Made by a program: the position numbers and the translations under genes | Shown: positions 45,743 through 55,371 of the stretch, piece after piece | Position numbering within the stretch: the first letter of the stretch is position 1 | Layout: each line of letters opens with the position of its first letter | Notes under the pieces: model-generated | Database searches by the model: none | What the model was told of the DNA's origin: nothing | What the model saw: the letters and a program-made list of their open reading frames with translations, nothing else | Source of the DNA: Betaproteobacteria bacterium | GTDB taxonomy: Bacteria; Pseudomonadota; Gammaproteobacteria; Burkholderiales; JACQAP01 | Assembly (NCBI GenBank): GCA_016194905.1 | Contig: JACQAP010000026.1 | Coordinates: forward strand, 92,418-156,417 | Reading direction: 5' to 3' | Length of the DNA stretch: 64,000 nucleotides

Positions 45743-46330
45743 GTGGTCTCGTTTCTCCGCATTTTTGTCCTCGCTGTCGTATCCATCCTGGCTGGTTGCC
45801 ACACGGGACAACCGAGCTTCCAGTCCACGGATATCACCGGCGCGGATTTCGGCAAAGCATTTACCCTGACCGACCATAACGGCAAGCAGCGTTCGCTGGA
45901 GAATTTTCGCGGCCAGGTGGTGGTAATGTTCTTCGGCTTCACTCATTGCCCCGACGTATGTCCGACGACGCTGGCGGAACTTGCCGGCGCGGTAAAGAAA
46001 CTCGGGCCGGGAGGAGAAAAAGTTCAGGTGCTGCTGGTGACCATCGATCCCGAACGCGACACGCCTGAAGTGCTCGCGAACTATGTCACCGCTTTCAATC
46101 CGAAATTCCTGGCATTGCGTGGCAATGTCGACGAGACGGCGCGCGTGGCGAAGGAATTCAAGGTGATTTATCAGAAAGTGGCCGGCCCGCGTGCGGAAAA
46201 CTATGCGATGGATCATTCGGCCGGAAGTTACATCTTCGATCGACAAGGCCGGCTGCGTCTGTATGTGGGTTATGGACGGGGTGCGGACGTCTTCGCGCAC
46301 GACATCGACTTGCTGTTGAAGCCGCCTTGA
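45743..46330 (+). CDS. SCO1/SenC family copper chaperone (main oxidase)
   Basis: A 195-residue lipoprotein-like SCO protein: signal with lipobox LAGC (about residue 21), thioredoxin fold with THCPDVCPTTL (copper CxxxC) and distal histidine in MDHSAGSYIFD. No ATG is in a suitable place; GTG 45743 gives a good signal peptide, starting 40 bases after ctaB. It ends the main cluster, followed by a bidirectional terminator. Confidence 0.9.
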   Translation: MVSFLRIFVLAVVSILAGCHTGQPSFQSTDITGADFGKAFTLTDHNGKQRSLENFRGQVVVMFFGFTHCPDVCPTTLAELAGAVKKLGPGGEKVQVLLVTIDPERDTPEVLANYVTAFNPKFLALRGNVDETARVAKEFKVIYQKVAGPRAENYAMDHSAGSYIFDRQGRLRLYVGYGRGADVFAHDIDLLLKPP

Positions 46331-46338
46331 GTCTCGCC

Positions 46339-46366
46339 AAAAAAAGCCCCGCATTGCGGGGCTTTT
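46339..46366. terminator. Bidirectional terminator between the sco gene and rpoH
   Basis: The stem AGCCCCGC / GCGGGGCT with an ATT loop (46345-46363) is flanked by an A-run on the left and TTTT on the right, so it can end both the plus-strand cox transcript and the minus-strand rpoH transcript. Confidence 0.92.
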
Positions 46367-46389
46367 CCTGAAACAACCGCTGCCGACGC

Positions 46390-47250
<861 letters not shown>

Positions 47251-47272
47251 GGAATAAATCTCCTTTGCCGGA

Positions 47273-47302
47273 ATATTAGCACTCGTGACCTAGGAGTGCC
47301 AA
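47273..47302 (-). promoter_or_regulatory. rpoH promoter overlapped by a CIRCE (HrcA) operator
   Basis: At 47276-47302 the plus strand reads TTAGCACTC-N9-GAGTGCCAA, a CIRCE inverted repeat with one departure from the consensus TTAGCACTC-N9-GAGTGCTAA. On the minus strand the same stretch holds TTGGCA (47297-47302), an 18-base spacer, and TAATAT (47273-47278): a sigma-70-type promoter reading into rpoH. The operator covers both hexamers, so HrcA bound here should block initiation. The predicted transcript start lies about 16 bases before the rpoH ATG. Confidence 0.9.
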
Positions 47303-47341
47303 CCGTCCCGAAAGTTCTCTGCGATCGTGCTCAAAGATCCA

Positions 47342-48247
47342 CTACCGTGGCTCGATCAGCCATAAGTGACGACTCACTGATAGCCACGCTCCCAGCCATC
47401 CCAGCGCGGCTGAAAAAGCCAACAATGTCATCGTGTCACTGATGCCCGGCCATTCCAGTTTGAAGGCGGTGCCATACAGTCCGGTCAAGTCCGCAAGCTG
47501 AATATTCAGGACCAGGACCGCCAATGCGACGATCGCCCACGCAGCGAATCCGCCCGCCAGGCCCTGCAATGCGCCGAAATACAGAAACGGCCGGCGGATG
47601 AAAGGGTTCGTAGCGCCTATCAGCTTGGATACCTCGATTTCGTCACGGCGGGTGAGAATCTGCAGCCGTATGGTGTTGAAGGTCACGGCTACCAGCGCGA
47701 CCGCCAGCAGTACGGCCAGCAGGGTGACCAGCATTCTGCCGACGTTCAATGCCGCATCGAGCCGGCGTGCCCATTCTGCATCCAGCTGCACATGCTCGAC
47801 CTTTGGCCATTTCCGCGCTTGATCGCGCAGCGCTTCCAGGGTGGCGGGATCATTATTGCGCGCAGTCACGACGAACGCGTCCGGGAGGGGATTGCGGCCG
47901 AGATTCGCAAGGACATCGGCGAGACCGGCACTGCGCTTGAGGCGGGCGAAAGCCTGGTCTCGAGTGATGAACTCGACCCGGCCGATTTCGGCATTGGACT
48001 TCAATCGCTGTTCCACAGCCGCAACTTCGGCCGTGCCGGCATCGATAGTCATGAAGATGCTTACCTGAGGATCACTGGATAGCTGCCGCGAGAACGTTTG
48101 CAAATTGTTCAGCCCGAGATAGAAGCCGGCGGGCAACGACAGGGCAATGCCGATCACCGCTACGTTCAGCGCCGAGGCAACCGGCTGGCGCGCCAGTCTC
48201 GCCAGGCTTTCGCGCAGGGTGTCGAGATGAACCAGAAGCCAGTTCAT
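47342..48247 (-). CDS. ftsX: Cell division protein FtsX
   Basis: A 301-residue permease-like partner of FtsE. Four membrane helices (about 26-46, 170-195, 220-245, 270-290) and a periplasmic loop (about 50-165) that in other bacteria activates EnvC and amidases at the septum. TFNTIRLQILTRRDEIEVSKLIGAT and FIRRPFLYFGALQGLAGG are conserved. It overlaps ftsE by four bases. An EnvC-like protein is encoded at the left edge of the window. Confidence 0.95.
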   Translation of the reverse strand: MNWLLVHLDTLRESLARLARQPVASALNVAVIGIALSLPAGFYLGLNNLQTFSRQLSSDPQVSIFMTIDAGTAEVAAVEQRLKSNAEIGRVEFITRDQAFARLKRSAGLADVLANLGRNPLPDAFVVTARNNDPATLEALRDQARKWPKVEHVQLDAEWARRLDAALNVGRMLVTLLAVLLAVALVAVTFNTIRLQILTRRDEIEVSKLIGATNPFIRRPFLYFGALQGLAGGFAAWAIVALAVLVLNIQLADLTGLYGTAFKLEWPGISDTMTLLAFSAALGWLGAWLSVSRHLWLIEPR

Positions 48248-48897
48248 GTGGCAACCCTGCCGTGGTCGAGATGCAGAACGCGGGGACCGAGGCGCTCGAT
48301 CATGTCCTCATCATGCGTAGCAATGACCACGGTCACGCCGACTTGGTTGAATAACTTGAACATGCCGATGATTTCCTCGGCATAAGCCGTGTCGAGATTG
48401 CCGGTAGGTTCGTCGGCCAGCAGGATGGCGGGCCGATTGACGACGGCACGAGCTATGCACAGGCGTTGTTGCTCCCCGCCGGACAAAGTGATCGGTTTGG
48501 CCTTTTCGCGTCCAAGCAGACCGACTTTGTCGAGGGCAGCCCGGGTGCGTCTGGCGATCTCTCCGCGCGGAAAGCCGGTAATCGCCAGCGGCAATGCTAC
48601 ATTCTCGAACACGCTGCGGTCGAACAACAGCTTGTGATCCTGGAAAATCAGCCCGAAGTTGCGGCGGAAAAAGGGAATGATGCCCGGCTTCATTGCCGAC
48701 ACGTTCTGGCCATTGATGATGACGCCGCCCGCCGTCGGCATTTCGATGGCGGTGATCAGTTTCAGCAGTGTGCTTTTCCCCGCGCCGGAGTGGCCGGTGA
48801 TGAAGACCATCTCTCCGGATTCAACCGAGAAGGTCACGTCGCGCAACGCTTCAAAGCCGCCGGCATAGCGCTTGGAGACATGGCTGACCTGGATCAT
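48244..48897 (-). CDS. ftsE: Cell division ATP-binding protein FtsE
   Basis: A 217-residue ABC ATPase that energises FtsX. Walker A GHSGAGKST, the signature LSGGEQQRLCIARA and Walker B ILLADEPTGNLD are all present, with the FtsE-type sequence MIQVSHVSKRYAGG at the start. ATG 48897 is used since the family begins here. It follows ftsY by 23 bases. Confidence 0.96.
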   Translation of the reverse strand: MIQVSHVSKRYAGGFEALRDVTFSVESGEMVFITGHSGAGKSTLLKLITAIEMPTAGGVIINGQNVSAMKPGIIPFFRRNFGLIFQDHKLLFDRSVFENVALPLAITGFPRGEIARRTRAALDKVGLLGREKAKPITLSGGEQQRLCIARAVVNRPAILLADEPTGNLDTAYAEEIIGMFKLFNQVGVTVVIATHDEDMIERLGPRVLHLDHGRVAT

Positions 48898-48920
48898 CGA
48901 GCCGCGGGTTGCCGCTGAAC

Positions 48921-49880
48921 TCACTCGAACAAAGCCTCCACGAATTCTCCGGCAGAGAATGGACGCAGATCCTCGACGTCCTCGCCGACGCCGATGAAAC
49001 GCAAAGGAATCGGCTTGTGACGCGCAATGGCGGCTATTGCGCCGCCCTTGGCGGTGCCGTCCAGCTTCGTGAGTACGATGCCGGTAACGCCAAGCGCTGC
49101 ATCAAACGCCCTCACTTGGTTGACGGCGTTCTGCCCATTGTTGGCGTCGAGCACCAGCAGCACTTCATGCGGCGCATCGGGGATGGCCTTGGCGATCACT
49201 CGCTTGACCTTGCGAATCTCCTCCATCAGATGCAACTGCGTCGGCAGGCGCCCGGCCGTATCCGCGATGACCACATCGATTTCCTTCGCTTTTGCCGACT
49301 GGATTGCATCGAACACGACCGCGGCGGTATCGCCGCCTTCCTGTGCAATGACGGTGACGTTGTTGCGCTCGCCCCATACTTTCAACTGTTCGCGCGCGGC
49401 GGCGCGGAATGTATCTCCAGCTGCCAGAAGAACGGATTTGCCCTCCGCCTGGAATAGTCGCGTGAGCTTGCCGATCGAAGTCGTTTTTCCGGCGCCGTTT
49501 ACCCCTGCGATCAGGATAACGAATGGCGAGGCCCGGGAAATGTCGAGCGGTTGCTCCAGCGGCTTCAGCAACTCGAGCAACGTCTGTTTAAGAACTTCGT
49601 GAATTTGCGAAGCGTCCGTCAAACCTTGCGCCCGGACTTGGGCGCGCGCCGCGCCGAGCAGGTGCGCGGTTGCTTCGACGCCCACGTCGCAGGCAAGCAG
49701 GACTGACTCCATCTCCTCGAACAGCGCTTCGTCTATCCTGCGGCCGGCGCCGAACACAGCCGCGAGCTGCGCACCCAGTCGCGCCCGGGTGGCCGCCAGC
49801 CCCTGCCGTAATTTCGTCGCCCAGCCCGTACTGCCGGCTTGCGCGATTGCGCTCTTGTCACGCTTCAGGAAACTTAACAT
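48921..49880 (-). CDS. ftsY: Signal recognition particle receptor FtsY
   Basis: A 319-residue SRP GTPase that brings ribosomes to the membrane. The NG domain has the P-loop GVNGAGKTTSIGKL, DTFRAAAREQL, DTAGRLPTQ, TKLDGTAKGG and GVGEDVEDLRPF. The acidic A domain of enterobacterial FtsY is almost absent; the protein starts with a short basic segment (MLSFLKRDK), as is common outside gammaproteobacteria. It leads the ftsY-ftsE-ftsX unit, divergent from the M16 peptidase genes across 83 bases. Confidence 0.97.
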   Translation of the reverse strand: MLSFLKRDKSAIAQAGSTGWATKLRQGLAATRARLGAQLAAVFGAGRRIDEALFEEMESVLLACDVGVEATAHLLGAARAQVRAQGLTDASQIHEVLKQTLLELLKPLEQPLDISRASPFVILIAGVNGAGKTTSIGKLTRLFQAEGKSVLLAAGDTFRAAAREQLKVWGERNNVTVIAQEGGDTAAVVFDAIQSAKAKEIDVVIADTAGRLPTQLHLMEEIRKVKRVIAKAIPDAPHEVLLVLDANNGQNAVNQVRAFDAALGVTGIVLTKLDGTAKGGAIAAIARHKPIPLRFIGVGEDVEDLRPFSAGEFVEALFE

Positions 49881-49963
49881 ACTCTCACGCTGTCACACCG
49901 ATTCCAAAAATCGCCATCAACGTCGGCAATTCTATTCTGTTTGTTCCCGGTTCACCCATAAGC

Positions 49964-51355
49964 ATGTTGACAACGAATTCGCTGCTTCGATCCTGTATGG
50001 TTGCCCTGGCTCTGGTATGCACCGGGGCGAGCGCTTTTGCGGCTGCGATCCCACAACGCACGCTGGCCAACGGAATGAAGGTCATCGTCAAGGAAGACCA
50101 CCGCTCGCCAGTTGCGGTGTCGATGGTGTGGTATCGCGCCGGCAGCATGGACGAAGTGAGCGGCACTACCGGCGTCGCTCACATGCTCGAGCACATGATG
50201 TTCAAAGGCACGCAGAAGGTTCCCGCAGGAGAGTTCTCCCGTACCATCGCCCGTGCCGGCGGTCGTGAGAATGCATTTACGTCGCGCGACTACACCGCGT
50301 ACTACCAGCAATTGCACAAATCCAGGCTGCCGCTCGCGCTGGAGCTGGAAGCCGATCGCATGCTCAACCTGTCCTTTGCCGGGGATGAATTCGCCAAGGA
50401 GCTGAAGGTGGTCATGGAGGAGCGGCGTTCCCGCACGGACGACGATTCGCACTCGCAGTTGCACGAACAGCTGATGGCGACAGTCTACCTGTCGCACCCG
50501 TATCGCTCACCGGTAGTCGGCTGGATGAACGACCTGCAGAACATGCAACTTGCAGACGCGCGTGGCTGGTATGACAAATGGTACGCGCCGAACAACGCGA
50601 CGCTGGTTGTTGCCGGTGACGTCGACCCCGAAGAGGTTTTCCAGCTGGCAGAGAAGTTTTTTGGATCGATTCCGGCGCGTGTTTTGCCCGAACGCAAGAT
50701 GCAGATCGAACCGCACCAGTTTGGCATCAAGCGCATCACTGTCAAGGCTCCCGCCGAATTGCCCTATCTGGTGATGGCCTATCGCGTGCCGGTGTTGCAG
50801 TACGTCGAAAGCGACTGGGAGCCCTATGCGCTTTTTGTTCTGAACGGCATTCTCGACGGCAATGACGCGTCGCGACTCAATCGTGAACTGGTCAGAAGCA
50901 CGCGCGTGGCGAATTCAGCCAATTCCAGTTATGACCTGATCAATCGCGGCCCGGCACTGTTCTTTCTGGACGGGGTGCCCGCCGAGGGCAAGACGGTGGC
51001 CGACCTCGAAGCGGCGCTCCGGGATCAGATTCGGGTGTTGGTGGAGCAGGGCGTCAGCAACGACGAATTGCAGCGGGTGAAAGCGCAGGTCACCGCTGCC
51101 CAGGTCTACGCGCGCGACTCGGTCTACTACCAGGCGATGCGCATCGGCATGTTGCAGACCATCGGATTGCCGTACGATTCTTCGGATTTGCAGGTAAGGA
51201 AATTGCAAGAAGTGACCGCCGACCAGGTGCGTGAAGTAGCGCGGAAATATTTCATCGACGACAACCTCAGCGTCGCGGTGCTTGATCCGCAACCATTGCC
51301 CGGCGGCAAGCGCCCGCGTCCGAACCCGGAAGGAGGCGGACGTGACCAGCGCTAG
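49964..51355 (+). CDS. M16 zinc peptidase (active-site subunit)
   Basis: A 463-residue exported peptidase of the pitrilysin family. After a signal peptide (1-25) the zinc motif HMLEHMMFKG provides HxxEH, followed by RAGGRENAFTSRDYTAYY and the distal glutamate in LELEADRM. The two-gene arrangement with an inactive partner is like that of processing peptidases. Substrates are unknown; it is periplasmic. ATG 49964 lies at the signal peptide start. It is followed directly by the partner gene. Confidence 0.92.
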   Translation: MLTTNSLLRSCMVALALVCTGASAFAAAIPQRTLANGMKVIVKEDHRSPVAVSMVWYRAGSMDEVSGTTGVAHMLEHMMFKGTQKVPAGEFSRTIARAGGRENAFTSRDYTAYYQQLHKSRLPLALELEADRMLNLSFAGDEFAKELKVVMEERRSRTDDDSHSQLHEQLMATVYLSHPYRSPVVGWMNDLQNMQLADARGWYDKWYAPNNATLVVAGDVDPEEVFQLAEKFFGSIPARVLPERKMQIEPHQFGIKRITVKAPAELPYLVMAYRVPVLQYVESDWEPYALFVLNGILDGNDASRLNRELVRSTRVANSANSSYDLINRGPALFFLDGVPAEGKTVADLEAALRDQIRVLVEQGVSNDELQRVKAQVTAAQVYARDSVYYQAMRIGMLQTIGLPYDSSDLQVRKLQEVTADQVREVARKYFIDDNLSVAVLDPQPLPGGKRPRPNPEGGGRDQR

Positions 51356-52673
51356 TGTACGGCTTCTGAAAGGTTTGCTGACGCTTGCCTGCACGGTTGC
51401 GGCATCGGCAACGAACGCCACCTTGCCCATCCAGCAATGGCAGACGACGAGCGGTGCGCGGGTATTATTCGTCGAAACCCACGATCTGCCGATGCTGGAT
51501 CTCGCGGTGGATTTTCCGGCGGGTGCCAGTCGCGACGCAGCCGATAAATCCGGAGCGGCGTCACTGACGCTGGGCCTGATGCGCGCCGGTGCGGAAGCGC
51601 TCGGCGAAGACGAAATCTCGGAGCGGCTCGCAAGTGTCGGCGCTGACATGTCAGGCCGTTTCGACATGGACCGCGCAGGCTACGGTTTACGCACCTTGTC
51701 GAGCGCGCGAGAGCGCGACGAGGCGTTGGGTCTATTGGCGGCCGTGTTGCAGAAACCGACATTTCCGCAGCAGATTTTCGAACGCGAGCAGCAGCGCACG
51801 CTGGCCGGATTGAGGGAAGCCGAGACCAAGCCGGAGGTACTCGCCGATCGCGAATTCAGGCATCTGCTCTACGGCGGGCATCCCTATTCCCTGCGCGGTT
51901 CCGGCCAGATCGAGACGGTTGCGAAGTTACGTCGTGAGGACGTTGTGGTTTTTTATCGACAGCATTTCACTGCGGGCGATGCAGTGGTGTCGATCATCGG
52001 CGACCTTACGCGCAGCGAGGCCGGCGCGATTGCCGAACAATTGACCGCCGGCCTGGGTCGCAGATCCCTACCATTGCCGGCATTGCCGCCGATAGCTCAA
52101 CTCAAAACCGGACAGACGAGCCGGATAGTGCATCCGGCCACCCAGGCGCACATCCTCATCGGCCAGCCCGGCATCAAGCGCCTGGATCCCGACTACTTCC
52201 CGTTATGGCTGGGCAACTACGTACTCGGCGGCGGCGGCTTCTCTTCTCGGCTCAACGAAGAAATCCGGCAGAAGCGCGGTTACGCCTACAGCACCTATAG
52301 CTACTTCAATCCGCTGGCGCAGGAAGGGCCGTTCCAGATCGCGGTGCAGACCAAGAAGGAACAGGCGGAAGAGGCATTGAGGGTGGCGCAAGACACGCTG
52401 GCAAGATTCGTCGCCGAAGGACCGACGCAGCAGGAACTGGACGCCGCCAAGCTGAACATCATCGGCGGTTTTCCCCTGCGCATAGACAGCAACAAGAAAA
52501 TTCAGGATTACCTTTCAATCATCGGGTTCTATCGGCTGCCGCTGACCTACCTGGATGACTTTTCCGCTCAGATCGAACGAGTCACGCTGGAGCAGGTGAA
52601 GGAGGCCTGGCATCGGCGCATGCATCCGGAACGCATGGCCACGGTGATCGTCGCCGGAGCGGAATCGCGCTGA
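51342..52673 (+). CDS. M16 peptidase-like partner without the zinc motif
   Basis: A 443-residue exported M16-family protein. In place of HxxEH it has SGAASLTLGLMRAG, so it cannot bind zinc as a peptidase; SSRLNEEIRQKRGYAYSTYSYF is the well-kept C-terminal M16 signature. It probably forms a heterodimer with the upstream active subunit. GTG 51342 has GGAGG seven bases upstream and overlaps the previous stop by 14 bases. The absence of the motif is usual for this subunit and does not mean damage. Confidence 0.9.
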   Translation: MTSASVRLLKGLLTLACTVAASATNATLPIQQWQTTSGARVLFVETHDLPMLDLAVDFPAGASRDAADKSGAASLTLGLMRAGAEALGEDEISERLASVGADMSGRFDMDRAGYGLRTLSSARERDEALGLLAAVLQKPTFPQQIFEREQQRTLAGLREAETKPEVLADREFRHLLYGGHPYSLRGSGQIETVAKLRREDVVVFYRQHFTAGDAVVSIIGDLTRSEAGAIAEQLTAGLGRRSLPLPALPPIAQLKTGQTSRIVHPATQAHILIGQPGIKRLDPDYFPLWLGNYVLGGGGFSSRLNEEIRQKRGYAYSTYSYFNPLAQEGPFQIAVQTKKEQAEEALRVAQDTLARFVAEGPTQQELDAAKLNIIGGFPLRIDSNKKIQDYLSIIGFYRLPLTYLDDFSAQIERVTLEQVKEAWHRRMHPERMATVIVAGAESR

Positions 52674-52736
52674 CTGCGCGCTGGTCGTGCGCATGCTAGC
52701 CTGCGCCGCAACAATCACTTTGATCGGGTCCCGCGC

Positions 52737-54047
<1,311 letters not shown>

Positions 54048-54065
54048 CCACGCGCCCGGGGTTGT

Positions 54066-54866
54066 CTAGGGAAGGCGGTGCTCGACGCCGTATTTGGCGT
54101 AGATGCGGGCAAGCGTGCCGTCTGCGATCAGTTTTCCCAGTATCTCGTTGACGGCGTCCACCAGCGCGGCGTCGGACTTGCGCAGCCCCACGGCCACCTC
54201 CCATGAGAGTTGGGGCACGCCGTCGAACGCGTTCACCAGACGCAGCCCCGAGTCCGGGTGTTGAAGAATGTAGTAGCTCATGGTCGCCGCCGACACCGCA
54301 GCTCCGTACAACTCGCCCTTCTGCAGATCTTCCACCATGTCGGACTGGAAGGCATAGGGCGAAATGCTTTTTCCCGCCTTGCCGAGCACCATGCCGGCAT
54401 ACGAGCTGACCATCACGCCGATCTTCTGGCCCTTTTTCAGTTCCATGAAGTCGCTGATAGCTTCGGCGTCCTGGCGCAGCCCGAGGGCAAGCCCCGATTT
54501 CTGGTAAGGACGCGACAACCGCATCCGGCCCTCGTTGACTTCCGGGTCGTTGATGTTATCGAGCAACATGTCGCAGTTGACGACATTGGCGCGCCGGCGC
54601 GGGAAGATCCATTCAATGTTCAGGGGCACACCCAAGCCCTCGGCGATAGCGCGCCCGATCTCGATCTGGAATCCCGGCGTTTCCGGCTTGTTGCTGGCAT
54701 AAGGCAGAGCGTCGCGATTTGCGCACATGGAAATGGCGCCCAGCGATTTCACTTCGGCAAGAGTGCGGGCGCTGGCGTTCTCGGCAACCGGAAGCAGTAA
54801 CGCGGTGCACACGCAAGCCATTGCATACCCGGCGCGCATCCGGGACAGGTTCATGGAACGGTTCAT
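54066..54866 (-). CDS. xoxJ: XoxJ-like periplasmic binding protein (family 3)
   Basis: A 266-residue exported protein of the family 3 solute-binding fold. A signal peptide (about 1-34, ending NASA) precedes RTLAEVKSLGAISMCANRDALPYASN. In methylotroph gene sets XoxJ is encoded beside XoxF and XoxG and is thought to help mature the PQQ dehydrogenase. It overlaps the cytochrome gene upstream by four bases. ATG 54866 is used; ATG 54854 is an alternative. General family 3 binding proteins resemble it, so the XoxJ call relies on context. Confidence 0.85.
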   Translation of the reverse strand: MNRSMNLSRMRAGYAMACVCTALLLPVAENASARTLAEVKSLGAISMCANRDALPYASNKPETPGFQIEIGRAIAEGLGVPLNIEWIFPRRRANVVNCDMLLDNINDPEVNEGRMRLSRPYQKSGLALGLRQDAEAISDFMELKKGQKIGVMVSSYAGMVLGKAGKSISPYAFQSDMVEDLQKGELYGAAVSAATMSYYILQHPDSGLRLVNAFDGVPQLSWEVAVGLRKSDAALVDAVNEILGKLIADGTLARIYAKYGVEHRLP

Positions 54867-55198
54867 GGATTCTGGGGCTCCTCGTCCGGCTTGAGGTTGC
54901 GGATGAATTTCACGATCTGCCGGATTTGATCTTCCGTGAATGCGCTGCCGAAGGCCGCCATCCGGCCTGGCATCCCGTTTTTGATCCGGTTGAACAGGAA
55001 TTCGTCGGACCGCTCCGTGTTCATCAGTTGCGGTCCCTTGGCGGCCTTGCGGCCGTAGTTTTCGTGACAGAAACCGCAGATGTTTCGAAACGTGTTCTTC
55101 ACGTCCAGCGGCTTGGCGGGCGGTTTTTGCTCGTCGGCAAGCGCCGCGCAAGACAGGCCCAGGGCCAACACGGCACCGATCAGTAGGAGGCGTCGCAT
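54863..55198 (-). CDS. xoxG: XoxG-like cytochrome c (electron acceptor of PQQ dehydrogenase)
   Basis: A 111-residue exported class I cytochrome c: signal peptide MRRLLLIGAVLALGLSCAALA, heme motif CGFCH (41-45), and a methionine ligand in NGMPGRMAAFG. It probably takes electrons from the XoxF-like enzyme and passes them to the oxidases. It is smaller than methylotroph XoxG. ATG 55198 starts at the signal peptide, with AGGAAG upstream; ATG 55252 would add an unlikely basic extension. Its stop overlaps the XoxJ start (ATGA). Confidence 0.86.
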   Translation of the reverse strand: MRRLLLIGAVLALGLSCAALADEQKPPAKPLDVKNTFRNICGFCHENYGRKAAKGPQLMNTERSDEFLFNRIKNGMPGRMAAFGSAFTEDQIRQIVKFIRNLKPDEEPQNP

Positions 55199-55315
55199 TT
55201 GCGGGAAACTTCCTGTGGTTCTCAATGCAGTGATCCTTCTTTGAATTGACATGAACTCGCCGCGCGGTTCGCGCCACTTGTTCGCTTTAACGGTTTGAAT
55301 GCCGCCTGCGTGGAC

Positions 55316-55347
55316 AAAAAAGGGCGGGAACACCGTTCCCGCCCTTT
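55316..55347 (-). terminator. Rho-independent terminator after the PQQ dehydrogenase gene
   Basis: A 13-bp perfect stem (55319-55331 with 55335-55347) closes on a three-base loop; on the minus strand it is followed by TTTTTT. It lies between the dehydrogenase stop (55372) and the cytochrome start, so most transcripts from the dehydrogenase promoter should stop before the cytochrome and binding-protein genes. Confidence 0.92.
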
Positions 55348-55371
55348 AACCAAAGTATAACTGCTTGCCCT

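Noticed and set aside
51342-52673. Second M16 gene as a pseudogene because HxxEH is absent
   Set aside because: The reading frame is full length with an intact C-terminal signature; such catalytically silent partners are standard in two-gene M16 systems.
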